Assembly (NCBI RefSeq): GCF_021655555.1
Contig: NZ_AP023086.1
Location: forward strand, 4,804,685-4,868,684
From: Marinagarivorans cellulosilyticus
Lineage (GTDB): Bacteria; Pseudomonadota; Gammaproteobacteria; Pseudomonadales; Cellvibrionaceae
DNA length: 64,000 bases
Direction: 5' to 3'
In this document: piece after piece, positions 26,594 through 34,148 of the stretch
Numbering within the stretch: position 1 is the first letter of the stretch
Layout of the letters: the number at the start of each line of letters is the position of its first letter
Program-made: the position numbers and the translations under genes
Notes under the pieces: generated by a model
Told to the model about the DNA's origin: nothing
The model's database searches: none
What the model saw: the letters and a program-made list of their open reading frames with translations, nothing else

Positions 26594-26893
26594 TTACCTG
26601 CGGTAACATACAATAGTGCTAAACGCATCGCACTTCTTGCTTTTACAAAGCTGATCACTCTTCAGCATCCGAGTCATCTTTGACTCTCCTGCACCGCTCT
26701 CGATCTCCCAGTAAATAGCCTTAGAATAACCTTTTTCTAAACACCATTGTGTAGCTGCAGGTAATTCACATTCAGCGCCCCACGATAGGCATCGATCCAT
26801 CAAAATCCCGCGAATTCTAGGCTCGTCATATTCCTTTACATCTGCATAGGAATAAGCAGATATAAATAATACAAAAAATATCGATAACTTCAT
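26594..26893 (-). CDS. Small secreted Cys-rich protein in a gene cassette
   Basis: A 99-residue protein of unknown function. Residues 1-17 are a signal peptide (MKLSIFFVLFISAYSYA); the mature part of about 80 residues has seven cysteines (CLSWGAEC, QWCLEKG, QLCKSKKC, IVCYRR) and is probably disulfide-bonded in the periplasm. It is flanked by attC-like sites in the cassette orientation, with the stop codon nearly touching one of them. No relative was recognised. Confidence 0.65.
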   Translation of the reverse strand: MKLSIFFVLFISAYSYADVKEYDEPRIRGILMDRCLSWGAECELPAATQWCLEKGYSKAIYWEIESGAGESKMTRMLKSDQLCKSKKCDAFSTIVCYRR

Positions 26894-26906
26894 AAGCTTC
26901 CCTTAT

Positions 26907-27017
26907 GCATAACGCCGCCAGAATGCGGCTGCTTTGTAGTTGTTTAAATTATGGCAGTCTTTTTCGCCGTAATTTAAACGACGGAAAAGTAGCTCGCCAT
27001 TGCTGGCTTTGTTAAAT
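26907..27017 (-). other. attC-like recombination site 4
   Basis: 111 bases. On the minus strand R'' is ATTTAAC and R' is GTTATGC; the outer arms (AAAGCCAGCAATGG with CCGCATTCTGGC) pair and an inner TTTAAATT...AATTTAAA palindrome forms the terminal structure. It lies between two cassette genes. Confidence 0.7.
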
Positions 27018-27018
27018 T

Positions 27019-27312
27019 CTAACAGTCTCCGCCGCCACTATCACACCCCCCCCTACTGCCACTAACACCAGAGTCATGACCCCCAATGCCATTTTTTGAG
27101 GGTTTAGATGATGATAAAGGAACTCCCATTTTGATTCCGAAATATAGAGGTCCAACAAAAGGGATAACCCACAAAATGAGTATTTTAATTACCTTTTTTC
27201 TATCTTCATCATTCGACCAGTTCCAAATTTCATCGGTTATCCTAATGACGTATGGCATCGAGAAAACGTAGGCCAGCATAAATATGATCAGAAAACCTAT
27301 GACGTTCTGCAT
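27019..27312 (-). CDS. Small membrane protein with Gly/Ser/Cys tail, in a gene cassette
   Basis: A 97-residue protein. Two hydrophobic segments (about residues 3-25 and 43-63, ILILWVIPFVGPLYFGIKMG) resemble the two-helix phospholipase-D-nuclease N-terminal type hairpin found in small membrane proteins, but the match is weak. The last 25 residues are Gly/Ser-rich and end CDSGGGDC. It is bounded by attC-like sites 4 and 5. Function unknown; the tail might bind metal or be disordered. Confidence 0.6.
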   Translation of the reverse strand: MQNVIGFLIIFMLAYVFSMPYVIRITDEIWNWSNDEDRKKVIKILILWVIPFVGPLYFGIKMGVPLSSSKPSKNGIGGHDSGVSGSRGGCDSGGGDC

Positions 27313-27328
27313 TTAGGGCTCACAAGAA

Positions 27329-27386
27329 ATTTAACGCCAAGCTCAGGCGTGCGCTTTAGCGCATCGCCTGAAGCTTATTGTTATGT
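27329..27386 (-). other. attC-like recombination site 5
   Basis: 58 bases. On the minus strand R'' is ACATAAC and R' is GTTAAAT; arms AATAAGCTTCAGGCG and CGCCTGAGCTTGGCGTT pair with an extra-helical base, and a GCGC/GCGC apex follows. It lies 14 bases after the stop of the DUF4468-like cassette gene. Confidence 0.75.
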
Positions 27387-27399
27387 GAGGGGTGCTAGA

Positions 27400-27864
27400 T
27401 CACCACTCATCATCTTCACTTTTTTTCATGGCGGTTTCGAATGAAAAAAGCAAGGCATCAACATCGCGCTTCGCATCTTCTTCTGTGTAGAGGGTATAAA
27501 TATTCCCTTTAGCGTAAGTGAAAGATTCTGGTGTAACGGTGATTTTTGATGCACCGTCTTTCACTCGCACCTTGATAGTCGCGTAAGCGCGCCGTGCGGG
27601 ACCGTACTCACTAGCGTTCGATACTGTCCCCAACAAGTATCGGCCTGAAATAGTTCCAGACTCCTTATCTGTAAACTGAACAACCGAATCGGCGTTGTTG
27701 AAAGCATCTACCATCCAGTTGTTGGCTCTAACATATAAAGTATCCTTTTCTGCGCCATCAACTTCCACGACGCGCTCGGACGGAACGCTTTCCGTCGTCA
27801 CCATCGTGCAGCCTTGAGTGAATATAGAAATCCCGACAAGCATAATTAGTATTATTTTTCTCAT
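27400..27864 (-). CDS. DUF4468-like lipoprotein in a gene cassette
   Basis: A 154-residue protein with a lipoprotein signal (lipobox TQGC, Cys19). The mature part (VRANNWMVDAFNNADSVVQFTDKESGTISGRYLLGTV...IKVRVKDGASKITVTPESFTY) resembles the DUF4468 TBP-like fold domain, common in small bacterial lipoproteins of unknown role. The ATG at 27864 precedes a good signal peptide. It is the first gene of the cassette series reading on the minus strand; a core-like GTTATGT at 27930-27924 may mark its 5' boundary. Confidence 0.7.
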   Translation of the reverse strand: MRKIILIMLVGISIFTQGCTMVTTESVPSERVVEVDGAEKDTLYVRANNWMVDAFNNADSVVQFTDKESGTISGRYLLGTVSNASEYGPARRAYATIKVRVKDGASKITVTPESFTYAKGNIYTLYTEEDAKRDVDALLFSFETAMKKSEDDEW

Positions 27865-27923
27865 ATTAAGTACTCCATTTATTGGTTTTTCAAGTTCAGC
27901 ACGATCACGCGCCTAGTTCAAGC

Positions 27924-27930
27924 ACATAAC
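27924..27930 (-). other. Possible 5' cassette boundary (GTTATGT core)
   Basis: A GTTATGT core reads on the minus strand 60 bases upstream of the DUF4468-like gene, in the position expected for the junction with attI or a preceding attC. No paired R'' arm or integrase gene was found to its right, so the call is tentative. Confidence 0.3.
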
Positions 27931-27949
27931 ATTATATTCTGCGTCATGG

Positions 27950-28060
27950 TCATATATAGGAATATGTCTACATATAGACCTTTATGTCTACAAATATACC
28001 TAAATGGCTAGATATAGCCATCTCCCAGCACCAAGCTTGTGTCTATATCTAGACATTTAT
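27950..28060. repeat. Degenerate short repeats (GTCTANATATAGAC type)
   Basis: About five related units such as ATGTCTACATATAGAC, TATGTCTACAAATATAC, GGCTAGATATAGCC and GTGTCTATATCTAGAC occur in about 100 bases, each close to palindromic. They cover the 3' end of the gene at 28008-28424 and continue after its stop. On the coding strand the units spell variations of a Leu/Val-Asp-Ile motif, so they may be expanded C-terminal coding repeats. Confidence 0.5.
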
Positions 28061-28424
28061 CGGCACCACCTTCAACAATCCGATCTTTAAGTCCTAGGCT
28101 TATGGCAGTATTTCGGTTCGTTAACCATAGTTTTCCCTGTTGGCTCCACTTTGCGCCTGCTTGTTTGACCTTGAGCCTCAAATCGTTTTCATGAAAGCTA
28201 ATGGCTAGCGCAACGATTTCCGACCTTTGAGTGGCCAAGTGGGCTCGCAGGCAGAAATCTTTTTGCGGAGCAGGGCGCCTATCAACTTCGATTTCAATGG
28301 TGGTGATGATCTCATCGTGAGAGCTATCATGCCGATACCGCACCGCGACCAGCTTATCGCCCCATTGGCGTTTAAACCGTTGTGCACCTGCTTGATCATT
28401 GCGAATGGTCTTCGTTACTTTCAT
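28008..28424 (-). CDS. Conserved protein of unknown function, 138 residues
   Basis: It starts MKVTKTIRNDQAGAQRFKRQWGDKLVAVRYRHD and has the feel of a conserved hypothetical family seen beside mobile DNA in proteobacteria (from memory, unverified). The C-terminal part (LRLKVKQAGAKWSQQGKLWLTNRNTAISLGLKDRIVE) resembles a small domain in which an amino acid stretch is compared or recalculated, but no function is assigned. The protein is soluble and basic. Its end runs into the short palindromic repeats at 27950-28060. It is not flanked by an attC-like site on its right side. Confidence 0.55.
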   Translation of the reverse strand: MKVTKTIRNDQAGAQRFKRQWGDKLVAVRYRHDSSHDEIITTIEIEVDRRPAPQKDFCLRAHLATQRSEIVALAISFHENDLRLKVKQAGAKWSQQGKLWLTNRNTAISLGLKDRIVEGGADKCLDIDTSLVLGDGYI

Positions 28425-28702
28425 AGCGTCCTGCCATTGTGATGTAAACGTGTTGTTGAGTGTAGGCGTAGTCTATCAATGTGTTCACCTTCAGATTGAC
28501 TGTTAGTCTAGCGACGGCATCCTGCATTACCACAAGCGTCGTTATATTTTTTGCAAAATGCGCTGTTCGTTAAACTTTGACCAGCTTTCAGTGAAGGCTT
28601 GGGCGCACAATAGCAGGGACAGACAGTCAACTTGCTCGCATTTCATCACTGCCTATTTTGCATTGCCCTCGACTGGGAACACATTCCCCAATAACTATCA
28701 AA

Positions 28703-28804
28703 GCGGCAGGGCGAAGCTGGCTGAAACCCTCAGCGCAAGGGACTGCGCTGCGGAGCCTACAGGGAAGTATTTACGGCGAGTTTCAGCTAGCTACACCCTG
28801 CCGC
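28703..28804. repeat. 102-bp fold-back repeat, possible structured RNA or element remnant
   Basis: The stretch 28425-29137 has no convincing gene. Inside it, a 25-base arm at 28703-28727 (GCGGCAGGG...GGCTGAAAC) pairs with 28780-28804 at about 22 of 25 positions, and an inner CAGCGCA/TGCGCTG stem (28731-28750) sits in the loop. The two arms keep a two-stem layout like that of integron or transposon end hairpins. No flanking duplication was found. Confidence 0.5.
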
Positions 28805-29137
28805 TAAGCCTGAAAGTCACTAGCCTCACTAAAAGCCCAGCCCCATGAACTGGCTGGTGAACTAACCGGGAACACCCATAACGCAAACCACTAGGGTCAA
28901 AAAACTTAGTGTGCCCCAGAATAATGAGCGAGTCTGTGGGATTGCGTGCCAGAATAATTAGCTTGTTTACCCTTTTAGCGCTAAAGGCTACCCGAACAAA
29001 AAACCTACTTGGGCCGCCCAACGGCTAGCGCTGGCGCCTATAACCACCACGCCCATAAAATCCACAATATGTTATTGAACATATTTTAAGCCGTGCCTAC
29101 TGTGGGACCTCACCTCAACCACAGTTAGGATTTAACC

Positions 29138-29806
29138 ATGGAAACACTCAAACTCTACGGCCCCAGCTTTTCGTCTTTTTTACGCAGCATGCGGTTAATT
29201 TGCCAATTTAAACAGCTGCCACACGAGGTCACACTGGCGCCATTTGGCGAGGCGATACGGCCCTTTAGCGATCAACATACAAACCTGCACCCCTTTAAGA
29301 AACTTCCCGTACTCATCGACGGGGAATTTGTATTGCCGGAATCGTCGGCCATTGCGGCCTACCTAGACGCCAAAGCGGGACCATCCATTTACCCGCAAGC
29401 CCCCAAACTCAAAGCAACAACAATCGCGCAAGCCAGTATTATTGCGCTGTACGTATCGAAGCCCACCATGGGCAATATCATGTTGGAATTTTTTATACCC
29501 AAAGGAAGGGATGGGCAGGTTCGCCTAGACGTGGCCAAAGCTGCGCTGCCAGAAGCCGAAAGAGTGCTCCAGTGGGTGAGCGATAGCATTGGGGATCAGA
29601 ACTTTTTTGTGGCTGAGCAGTTCACCCTATGCGATGCCCTACTTGTACCCATGCTGGATTATATGAGCCAGCTTGAGCTGCCCTACAACCTTTTGCCGAA
29701 GTTTCCACAGTTGCAGCGTTACCTGGCATTTCAACAAAGCCAGCCCTACTGCGAAGGCATTTTAGGGCAGCCGGATTTATCTATATTGCAACCTAGGGGC
29801 AACTGA
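29138..29806 (+). CDS. Glutathione S-transferase family protein
   Basis: A 222-residue cytosolic protein. The N-terminal thioredoxin-like domain (about 1-78) shows KLYGPSFSSFLRSMRL and the glutathione gamma-glutamyl contact motif LPESSAIAAYLD; the C-terminal helical domain (about 88-210) shows FTLCDALLVPMLDYM, the N-capping-box region of the family. The ATG at 29138 follows GTTAGGATTTAACC. Single gene; substrate unknown. GSTs detoxify electrophiles or maintain thiols, and nothing here narrows it further. Confidence 0.88.
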   Translation: METLKLYGPSFSSFLRSMRLICQFKQLPHEVTLAPFGEAIRPFSDQHTNLHPFKKLPVLIDGEFVLPESSAIAAYLDAKAGPSIYPQAPKLKATTIAQASIIALYVSKPTMGNIMLEFFIPKGRDGQVRLDVAKAALPEAERVLQWVSDSIGDQNFFVAEQFTLCDALLVPMLDYMSQLELPYNLLPKFPQLQRYLAFQQSQPYCEGILGQPDLSILQPRGN

Positions 29807-29927
29807 GAGTTCACACATAAATAGCACCTAAAATGCATCGCTCACACTAAGGCCAACGACCCTCTAGATAGCTGCTAGACTTAATTATCAGGTGATGGTT
29901 GGGCCAGCTAAAGCACATTAATATTAA

Positions 29928-30067
29928 GGGCACCTCTAAAAATAGTAATTTTTGTGTGAGAGCAAAGAAGCACCGCCCGGAGAGCCGCAGTTTACGTGGT
30001 GTAAATGAGGACTCGAGGACGGAGCTGATGCCGCTATCGCGGAAAAAGTGCATTTTTAGAGATGCCC
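29928..30067. mobile_element. 140-bp MITE inserted at TTAA, copy A
   Basis: Ends GGGCACCTCTAAAAAT and ATTTTTAGAGATGCCC are inverted; TTAA flanks both sides (29924-29927, 30068-30071). The same 140 bases occur inverted at 60280-60419 with only two differences. There is no coding capacity. TTAA fits the YTAR target of some IS5-family elements, so mobilisation by an IS5-like transposase is a guess. Confidence 0.85.
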
Positions 30068-30096
30068 TTAACACGATAATAAAAAACACCCACCTA

Positions 30097-30125
30097 AGGT
30101 GCCCGCAGCATCGTTGCGGGCACCT
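30097..30125. terminator. Strong hairpin, possible terminator
   Basis: An 11-bp perfect stem (AGGTGCCCGCA with TGCGGGCACCT, 7-base loop). On the minus strand a T-rich run follows about 10 bases later; on the plus strand none does. The rest of 30126-30709 is AT-rich and has no gene; a single MITE-like end (ATTTTTAGAGATACCC, 30670-30685) lies just before the carrier-protein gene. Confidence 0.4.
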
Positions 30126-30709
30126 ATCATTGCCTAGCGCGCAAGCGCTGTAAATTCTGCCGGCGTCAACTCAAAACTAAAACCAAAACTGTAAATAAAT
30201 CCGACAAAAAAGTTTTATACAATTTTACAATTTAAAAACATTACTTAAAGTATCATCTCCTTATCGCTGGTGCCAAATATCCCAATACGGTGACCTTGAA
30301 GGCTGAGCACGAATAACGCGTTCAGTTGGCGAATATTTTTTACAAGAAACACGCTGAGAAGCCCAGCACTCCCGCCTGCCGCGCATAAGCACGTATAAAA
30401 ACATAACAAGAGGAGCGCATTAGAATTACCAAGACGTGTTTACTACAGCAAAAGTTATAAAGCTAAATAGCAGCATAGATAGCGCTAAAACAACTGTCGC
30501 AGGTGTAAGCATTTTCGACAAATAATAAATTATTGCACATTAATTACGTTCAAATAATTAATCTAAAATTTAATATTTCGCGACTCATAAAAATTTCATT
30601 AATATTTTTCGGTATTTTCGATATTAAACTTGCAATGCACGCATCAGAAAGACGAAAATGCCCCGATTATTTTTAGAGATACCCTATCGACTTCCGGAGA
30701 AAAACGTAC

Positions 30710-30970
30710 GTGGACATTTCAGAAATTACCGAACGCACTCAAAAAGTTTTAGGTGAAGTAGGCGCACTCGGCGTTGCCATCGAAACAGTGGGCGAAAACG
30801 ACGACCTATACGAAGCAGGTTTAACCTCTCGCGCCAGCGTTAACGTAATGCTAGCGCTAGAAGATGAATTTGATATCGAATTTCCAGACGATATGCTCAA
30901 CCGCCATATGTTTCAGAGCATATCTTCAATACGCGATGGTATATCGACAATTTTAGAAGAGGATAGTTAA
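30710..30970 (+). CDS. Acyl/peptidyl carrier protein
   Basis: An 86-residue four-helix carrier protein. The phosphopantetheine attachment Ser is most likely Ser40 in YEAGLTSRASVNVMLALEDEF; the usual DSL is replaced by LTS, as in carrier proteins that serve dedicated ligases rather than fatty acid synthase. The start is GTG at 30710 with GGAG 9-10 bases upstream. It is the first gene of an operon; the acyl-CoA dehydrogenase begins 5 bases after its stop and the amino acid:carrier protein ligase follows, so it is the presumed cargo carrier of that pathway. A phosphopantetheinyl transferase would have to come from elsewhere. Confidence 0.88.
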   Translation: MDISEITERTQKVLGEVGALGVAIETVGENDDLYEAGLTSRASVNVMLALEDEFDIEFPDDMLNRHMFQSISSIRDGISTILEEDS

Positions 30971-30975
30971 TCGCA

Positions 30976-32154
30976 ATGGAGACCTATGCGTCACTACTCG
31001 AATCAATACAGCGCATTGGCGCTGAGGTTGCCAGCCAATTTGCGGACGATGTTGATCAGGCATCGCGCTTTCCTAGCGAAAGCATGGCCGCGCTTAAAGA
31101 AGGAAAATTCTTAAGTGCCGGTGTCGCCAGCGAACTTGGCGGTGCGGGGCTTAATATAGAACAACTGGCATCGTTGTGCGCCAACCTTGGCCAGCACTGC
31201 TCGGCTAGTGCCATGATTCTAGCGATGCATTACATACAGGTAGCTTCAATTGCCCAACACTGCAACGACGAAGCGCCATGGCTAGACTACCTGCGCACAC
31301 TTGCTAACGAACAACGCCTTATTGCCTCTGTTACCTCTGAAGAAGGTGTCGGCGGCGAAATGCGCCGAAGCATTGCCGGGGTAGAAGCTAACGAAAACAG
31401 TTTTACACTCTTTAAAAAGGCTACCACCATTTCTTACGGTGCCTACGCCGACGATCTTCTCATCACCGCCCGCCGCAACGCGGATGCCGCCGCTAACGAC
31501 CAAGTGTTAGTGCTGGCTTTAAATGGCGACTTCACCATTACAGAACAAGGCACATGGGATACCTTTGGTATGCGCGGTACTTGTAGTGCTGGCGGCCACG
31601 TTACCGCTAAGGGCGCTAGCTGGCAGGTGATGTCGCAAAATTTTGCCGATATTGCCGGCGAGACCATGGTGCCCTACTCCCATATTTTATGGGCAGCGCT
31701 TTGGCTTGGCATAGCTACCGATGCACTCAGCCGCACCCGCAGCCTTGTACGCAAAAGTGCACGCAAGCAACGCGGCGATATACCGGTAGCAACGCACGAA
31801 CTCACCCGCATTTATTCGCAACATCAAGCCATGCGCGACGGTTTATTTGGCGTGATTCGCGAATATCAAGATCTACTCAACAGCGATCGCGAACAATTAC
31901 TCGGCATGGCCTTTGGTATTCGCATTAACAATTTAAAACTCGATGCCTCGCAACACGTCTTGAATATTGTTTCGCAGGCCATGCAGCTAGCCGGTGTAAT
32001 GGCTTACAAAAATGGTACACCCTTTAGCTTGGGCCGCCACCTACGCGATGCCCACTCGGCGGTTTTGATGATTCACAATCAGCGCATTGTTGAAGCCAAT
32101 GCCTCTATGCAACTTGTCCTTCGCGGCAACAGCGACAGACAACAAGGATTTTAA
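30976..32154 (+). CDS. Acyl-CoA dehydrogenase family flavoprotein
   Basis: A 392-residue FAD enzyme. The N-terminal helical domain (about 1-125) includes LGGAGLNIEQLASLCANLGQHCSASAMILAMHY; the middle beta domain (about 130-235) has GTWDTFGMRGTCSAGG; the C-terminal helical bundle (about 240-390) follows. It lies between a carrier protein gene (5 bases upstream) and an amino acid:carrier protein ligase (1 base downstream). By analogy with dehydrogenases that oxidise aminoacyl groups on carrier proteins (prolyl to pyrrolyl), it may oxidise the loaded amino acid. That substrate is inference; the flavin fold is solid. GAGG precedes the ATG at 30976. Confidence 0.85.
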   Translation: METYASLLESIQRIGAEVASQFADDVDQASRFPSESMAALKEGKFLSAGVASELGGAGLNIEQLASLCANLGQHCSASAMILAMHYIQVASIAQHCNDEAPWLDYLRTLANEQRLIASVTSEEGVGGEMRRSIAGVEANENSFTLFKKATTISYGAYADDLLITARRNADAAANDQVLVLALNGDFTITEQGTWDTFGMRGTCSAGGHVTAKGASWQVMSQNFADIAGETMVPYSHILWAALWLGIATDALSRTRSLVRKSARKQRGDIPVATHELTRIYSQHQAMRDGLFGVIREYQDLLNSDREQLLGMAFGIRINNLKLDASQHVLNIVSQAMQLAGVMAYKNGTPFSLGRHLRDAHSAVLMIHNQRIVEANASMQLVLRGNSDRQQGF

Positions 32155-32155
32155 A

Positions 32156-33064
32156 ATGAGCAGAGAACAAGAACAGAAAGTCTTTTTAGATAACCTTTTA
32201 GAGCACGGCTTTTTTATCCCAATGGGCGAGCCTGGCTTATTTGGCCGTACATCCAAATTCGAAAACATTATTAAAGGTTTAGAAGCCTTAATTGTTTCGG
32301 CCACCGGTGAAGAGGAAGTGACTTACTTCCCCCCCGTAATGCCGAGAAAAATCTTAGAAAAAAGCGGCTTTATGGATAGCATGCCGCACCTAGCAGGCTT
32401 AGTGCATTGCTTTTGCGGCAACGAGCGCGAACTGCCAGCACTAAAAGAAAAAATGGCAAACAAGGAAGACTGGGGGCAAATGCTTTCCATGACAGACCTA
32501 AGCCACGCGCCTGCCGCCTGCTACCCGCTTTACCCCACCCTTAGCGGTACACTGCCCGCAGGCGGCCGCCTTGTACACTTAGGCACCACCTGCTTCCGCC
32601 ACGAGCCATCGCCGGACCCTACCCGCATGCAGTCGTTCCGCATGCGTGAATTAGTGCGCGTAGATAGCGCCGATAACGTGTTGGATTGGCGAGAATCGTG
32701 GTTCGAGCGCGCCATCGACTTTTTACAAAAATTGGGCCTTAAGCCCGAGCGCGTTGAAGCTTCGGACCCATTCTTTGGTCGTGGCGGCCGCGTAATGGCT
32801 AATAACCAGCGCGAACAAAAATTGAAGTTCGAGCTAGTGGTACGCGTTTACGAAAACGGCCCATTGCTAGCGGTAATGTCGCTTAATTATCACCAAGACC
32901 ACTTTGGTACCCAGTTTGAAATCAAAACAGCCGATGGCGAAACCGCACACTCGGGCTGCATGGGCTTTGGCTTAGAGCGCATAGTGTTGGCGTTAATTCA
33001 GCGCCATGGCTACGACGTTAGCGCATGGCCTAGCGAAGTTACCGCATTGCTGGGCTTGTCGTAA
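32156..33064 (+). CDS. Amino acid:[carrier protein] ligase (class II aaRS-like)
   Basis: A 302-residue homologue of the catalytic core of atypical seryl-tRNA synthetases that lacks a tRNA-binding domain. Characterised members adenylate a small amino acid and load it on the phosphopantetheine arm of a carrier protein. The three expected zinc ligands are present with family spacing: Cys122 (AACYPLYP), Glu165 (RMRELVRV) and Cys268 (SGCMGFGLERI); motif 2 reads TCFRHEPS and motif 3 GFGLERI. The ATG at 32156 is preferred because it is one base after the dehydrogenase stop and starts the family N-terminus. The carrier protein of this operon is the obvious partner. Which amino acid is used (Gly, Ala or other) cannot be told. 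Confidence 0.88.
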   Translation: MSREQEQKVFLDNLLEHGFFIPMGEPGLFGRTSKFENIIKGLEALIVSATGEEEVTYFPPVMPRKILEKSGFMDSMPHLAGLVHCFCGNERELPALKEKMANKEDWGQMLSMTDLSHAPAACYPLYPTLSGTLPAGGRLVHLGTTCFRHEPSPDPTRMQSFRMRELVRVDSADNVLDWRESWFERAIDFLQKLGLKPERVEASDPFFGRGGRVMANNQREQKLKFELVVRVYENGPLLAVMSLNYHQDHFGTQFEIKTADGETAHSGCMGFGLERIVLALIQRHGYDVSAWPSEVTALLGLS

Positions 33065-33143
33065 AAACTTGGCGCCGCACCCTTTACCGCGGCGCCTTTG
33101 GTTTTACACACCCGGAGGACAACAGCCCTTAAGAAGACATACT

Positions 33144-34148
33144 ATGCCAACTAATTCCCGCATTCCTGCACAGGCTTCGCTTTGGCAGCTCGATGTTGCC
33201 AGCTACACGCCACATAGCCTACATGGCCCCGATCGAAACTTTGTAGAAAGCAATTGCTACATCGATATTTGGGTAGAAATGATTCATGCCGCAGGCCTAG
33301 AGGTTTACCCATTCCTAGCATTTACCCTAATTAGCGATTTTGAACACGACCAATGGACATTCTACAAACCGTCTTTTGATGATATTCAAGCGCTTTACGG
33401 TATTAGCGTACACGAGCTGTATTTATGGGGTGGCCTACATCAACAAATTGCACGCCATTTGCAGCACAACAAAATGGTATTACTAGAAGCCGATGCCTTT
33501 TACCTGCCAGATACGCAAGAAACCGACTACCAACAAAACCATGTGAAAACCACGATTGGCATCGAGGCCATTGACCTCGAAAATAAGACCATGAACTATT
33601 TTCACAACGCCGGCTACTACCAGTTAGAGGAAGACGACTTCAACAGCATCTTTCATCTCGATAAGCCCACCATAGACGGCTACCTGCCACCTTATTGCGA
33701 AATTGCCAAACTGGATAATGTGCATAAATTACCCGCCGAGCAAATGCATAAAAAGGCCCGCGCACTGTTAACTCATTACATGGGCTTACTGCCCAAAAGT
33801 AACCCCATTGGCCGCTTTAAAACCGGCTTTGCCGACGAGCTTGCCTACCTGTGCGAGCAAGGCTTAGAAACCTACCACCACTACGCTTTTGGATCGCTTC
33901 GCCAATTGGGTTCGGGATATGAATTTACCGCCTATTTTTTACGCGAGCTACAAAAAGCCGAAGGCCATAACCGCCTAGAGCCAATAGCCGCAATGTTTGA
34001 TGACATATCGGTTACGGCAAAAACGCTAATATTGAAAGGCGCGCGTATGGTCAACCGCAAAAACATTAAAGATGTGAGCGCAGACTTCGACAGCATGGCC
34101 CAACACTGGGATAACGCAACGGCCGCACTCAAAGAGCAACTTGCGTGA
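33144..34148 (+). CDS. DUF1839 family protein
   Basis: A 334-residue protein of the uncharacterised DUF1839 family (ESNCYIDIWVEMIHAAGLEVYPFLAFTLISDFEHDQWTFYKPSFDDIQALYGI). It is soluble, with no signal peptide. The N-terminal half resembles a papain-like or peptide-processing fold in loose terms (NCY motif, with His and Asp in later blocks), but no catalytic residues can be assigned. The ATG at 33144 follows AAGAAG; a longer frame back to 33006 overlaps the ligase gene and is rejected. Its last four bases overlap the next start (GTGA), so it is co-translated with the GH2-like gene. The setting in a carrier-protein operon suggests a role in transferring or processing the loaded amino acid. Confidence 0.8.
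   Translation: MPTNSRIPAQASLWQLDVASYTPHSLHGPDRNFVESNCYIDIWVEMIHAAGLEVYPFLAFTLISDFEHDQWTFYKPSFDDIQALYGISVHELYLWGGLHQQIARHLQHNKMVLLEADAFYLPDTQETDYQQNHVKTTIGIEAIDLENKTMNYFHNAGYYQLEEDDFNSIFHLDKPTIDGYLPPYCEIAKLDNVHKLPAEQMHKKARALLTHYMGLLPKSNPIGRFKTGFADELAYLCEQGLETYHHYAFGSLRQLGSGYEFTAYFLRELQKAEGHNRLEPIAAMFDDISVTAKTLILKGARMVNRKNIKDVSADFDSMAQHWDNATAALKEQLA

Noticed and set aside
27950..28060. CRISPR array
   Set aside because: The units are short (about 16 bases), degenerate, near-palindromic and without regular unique spacers; no cas genes are near.
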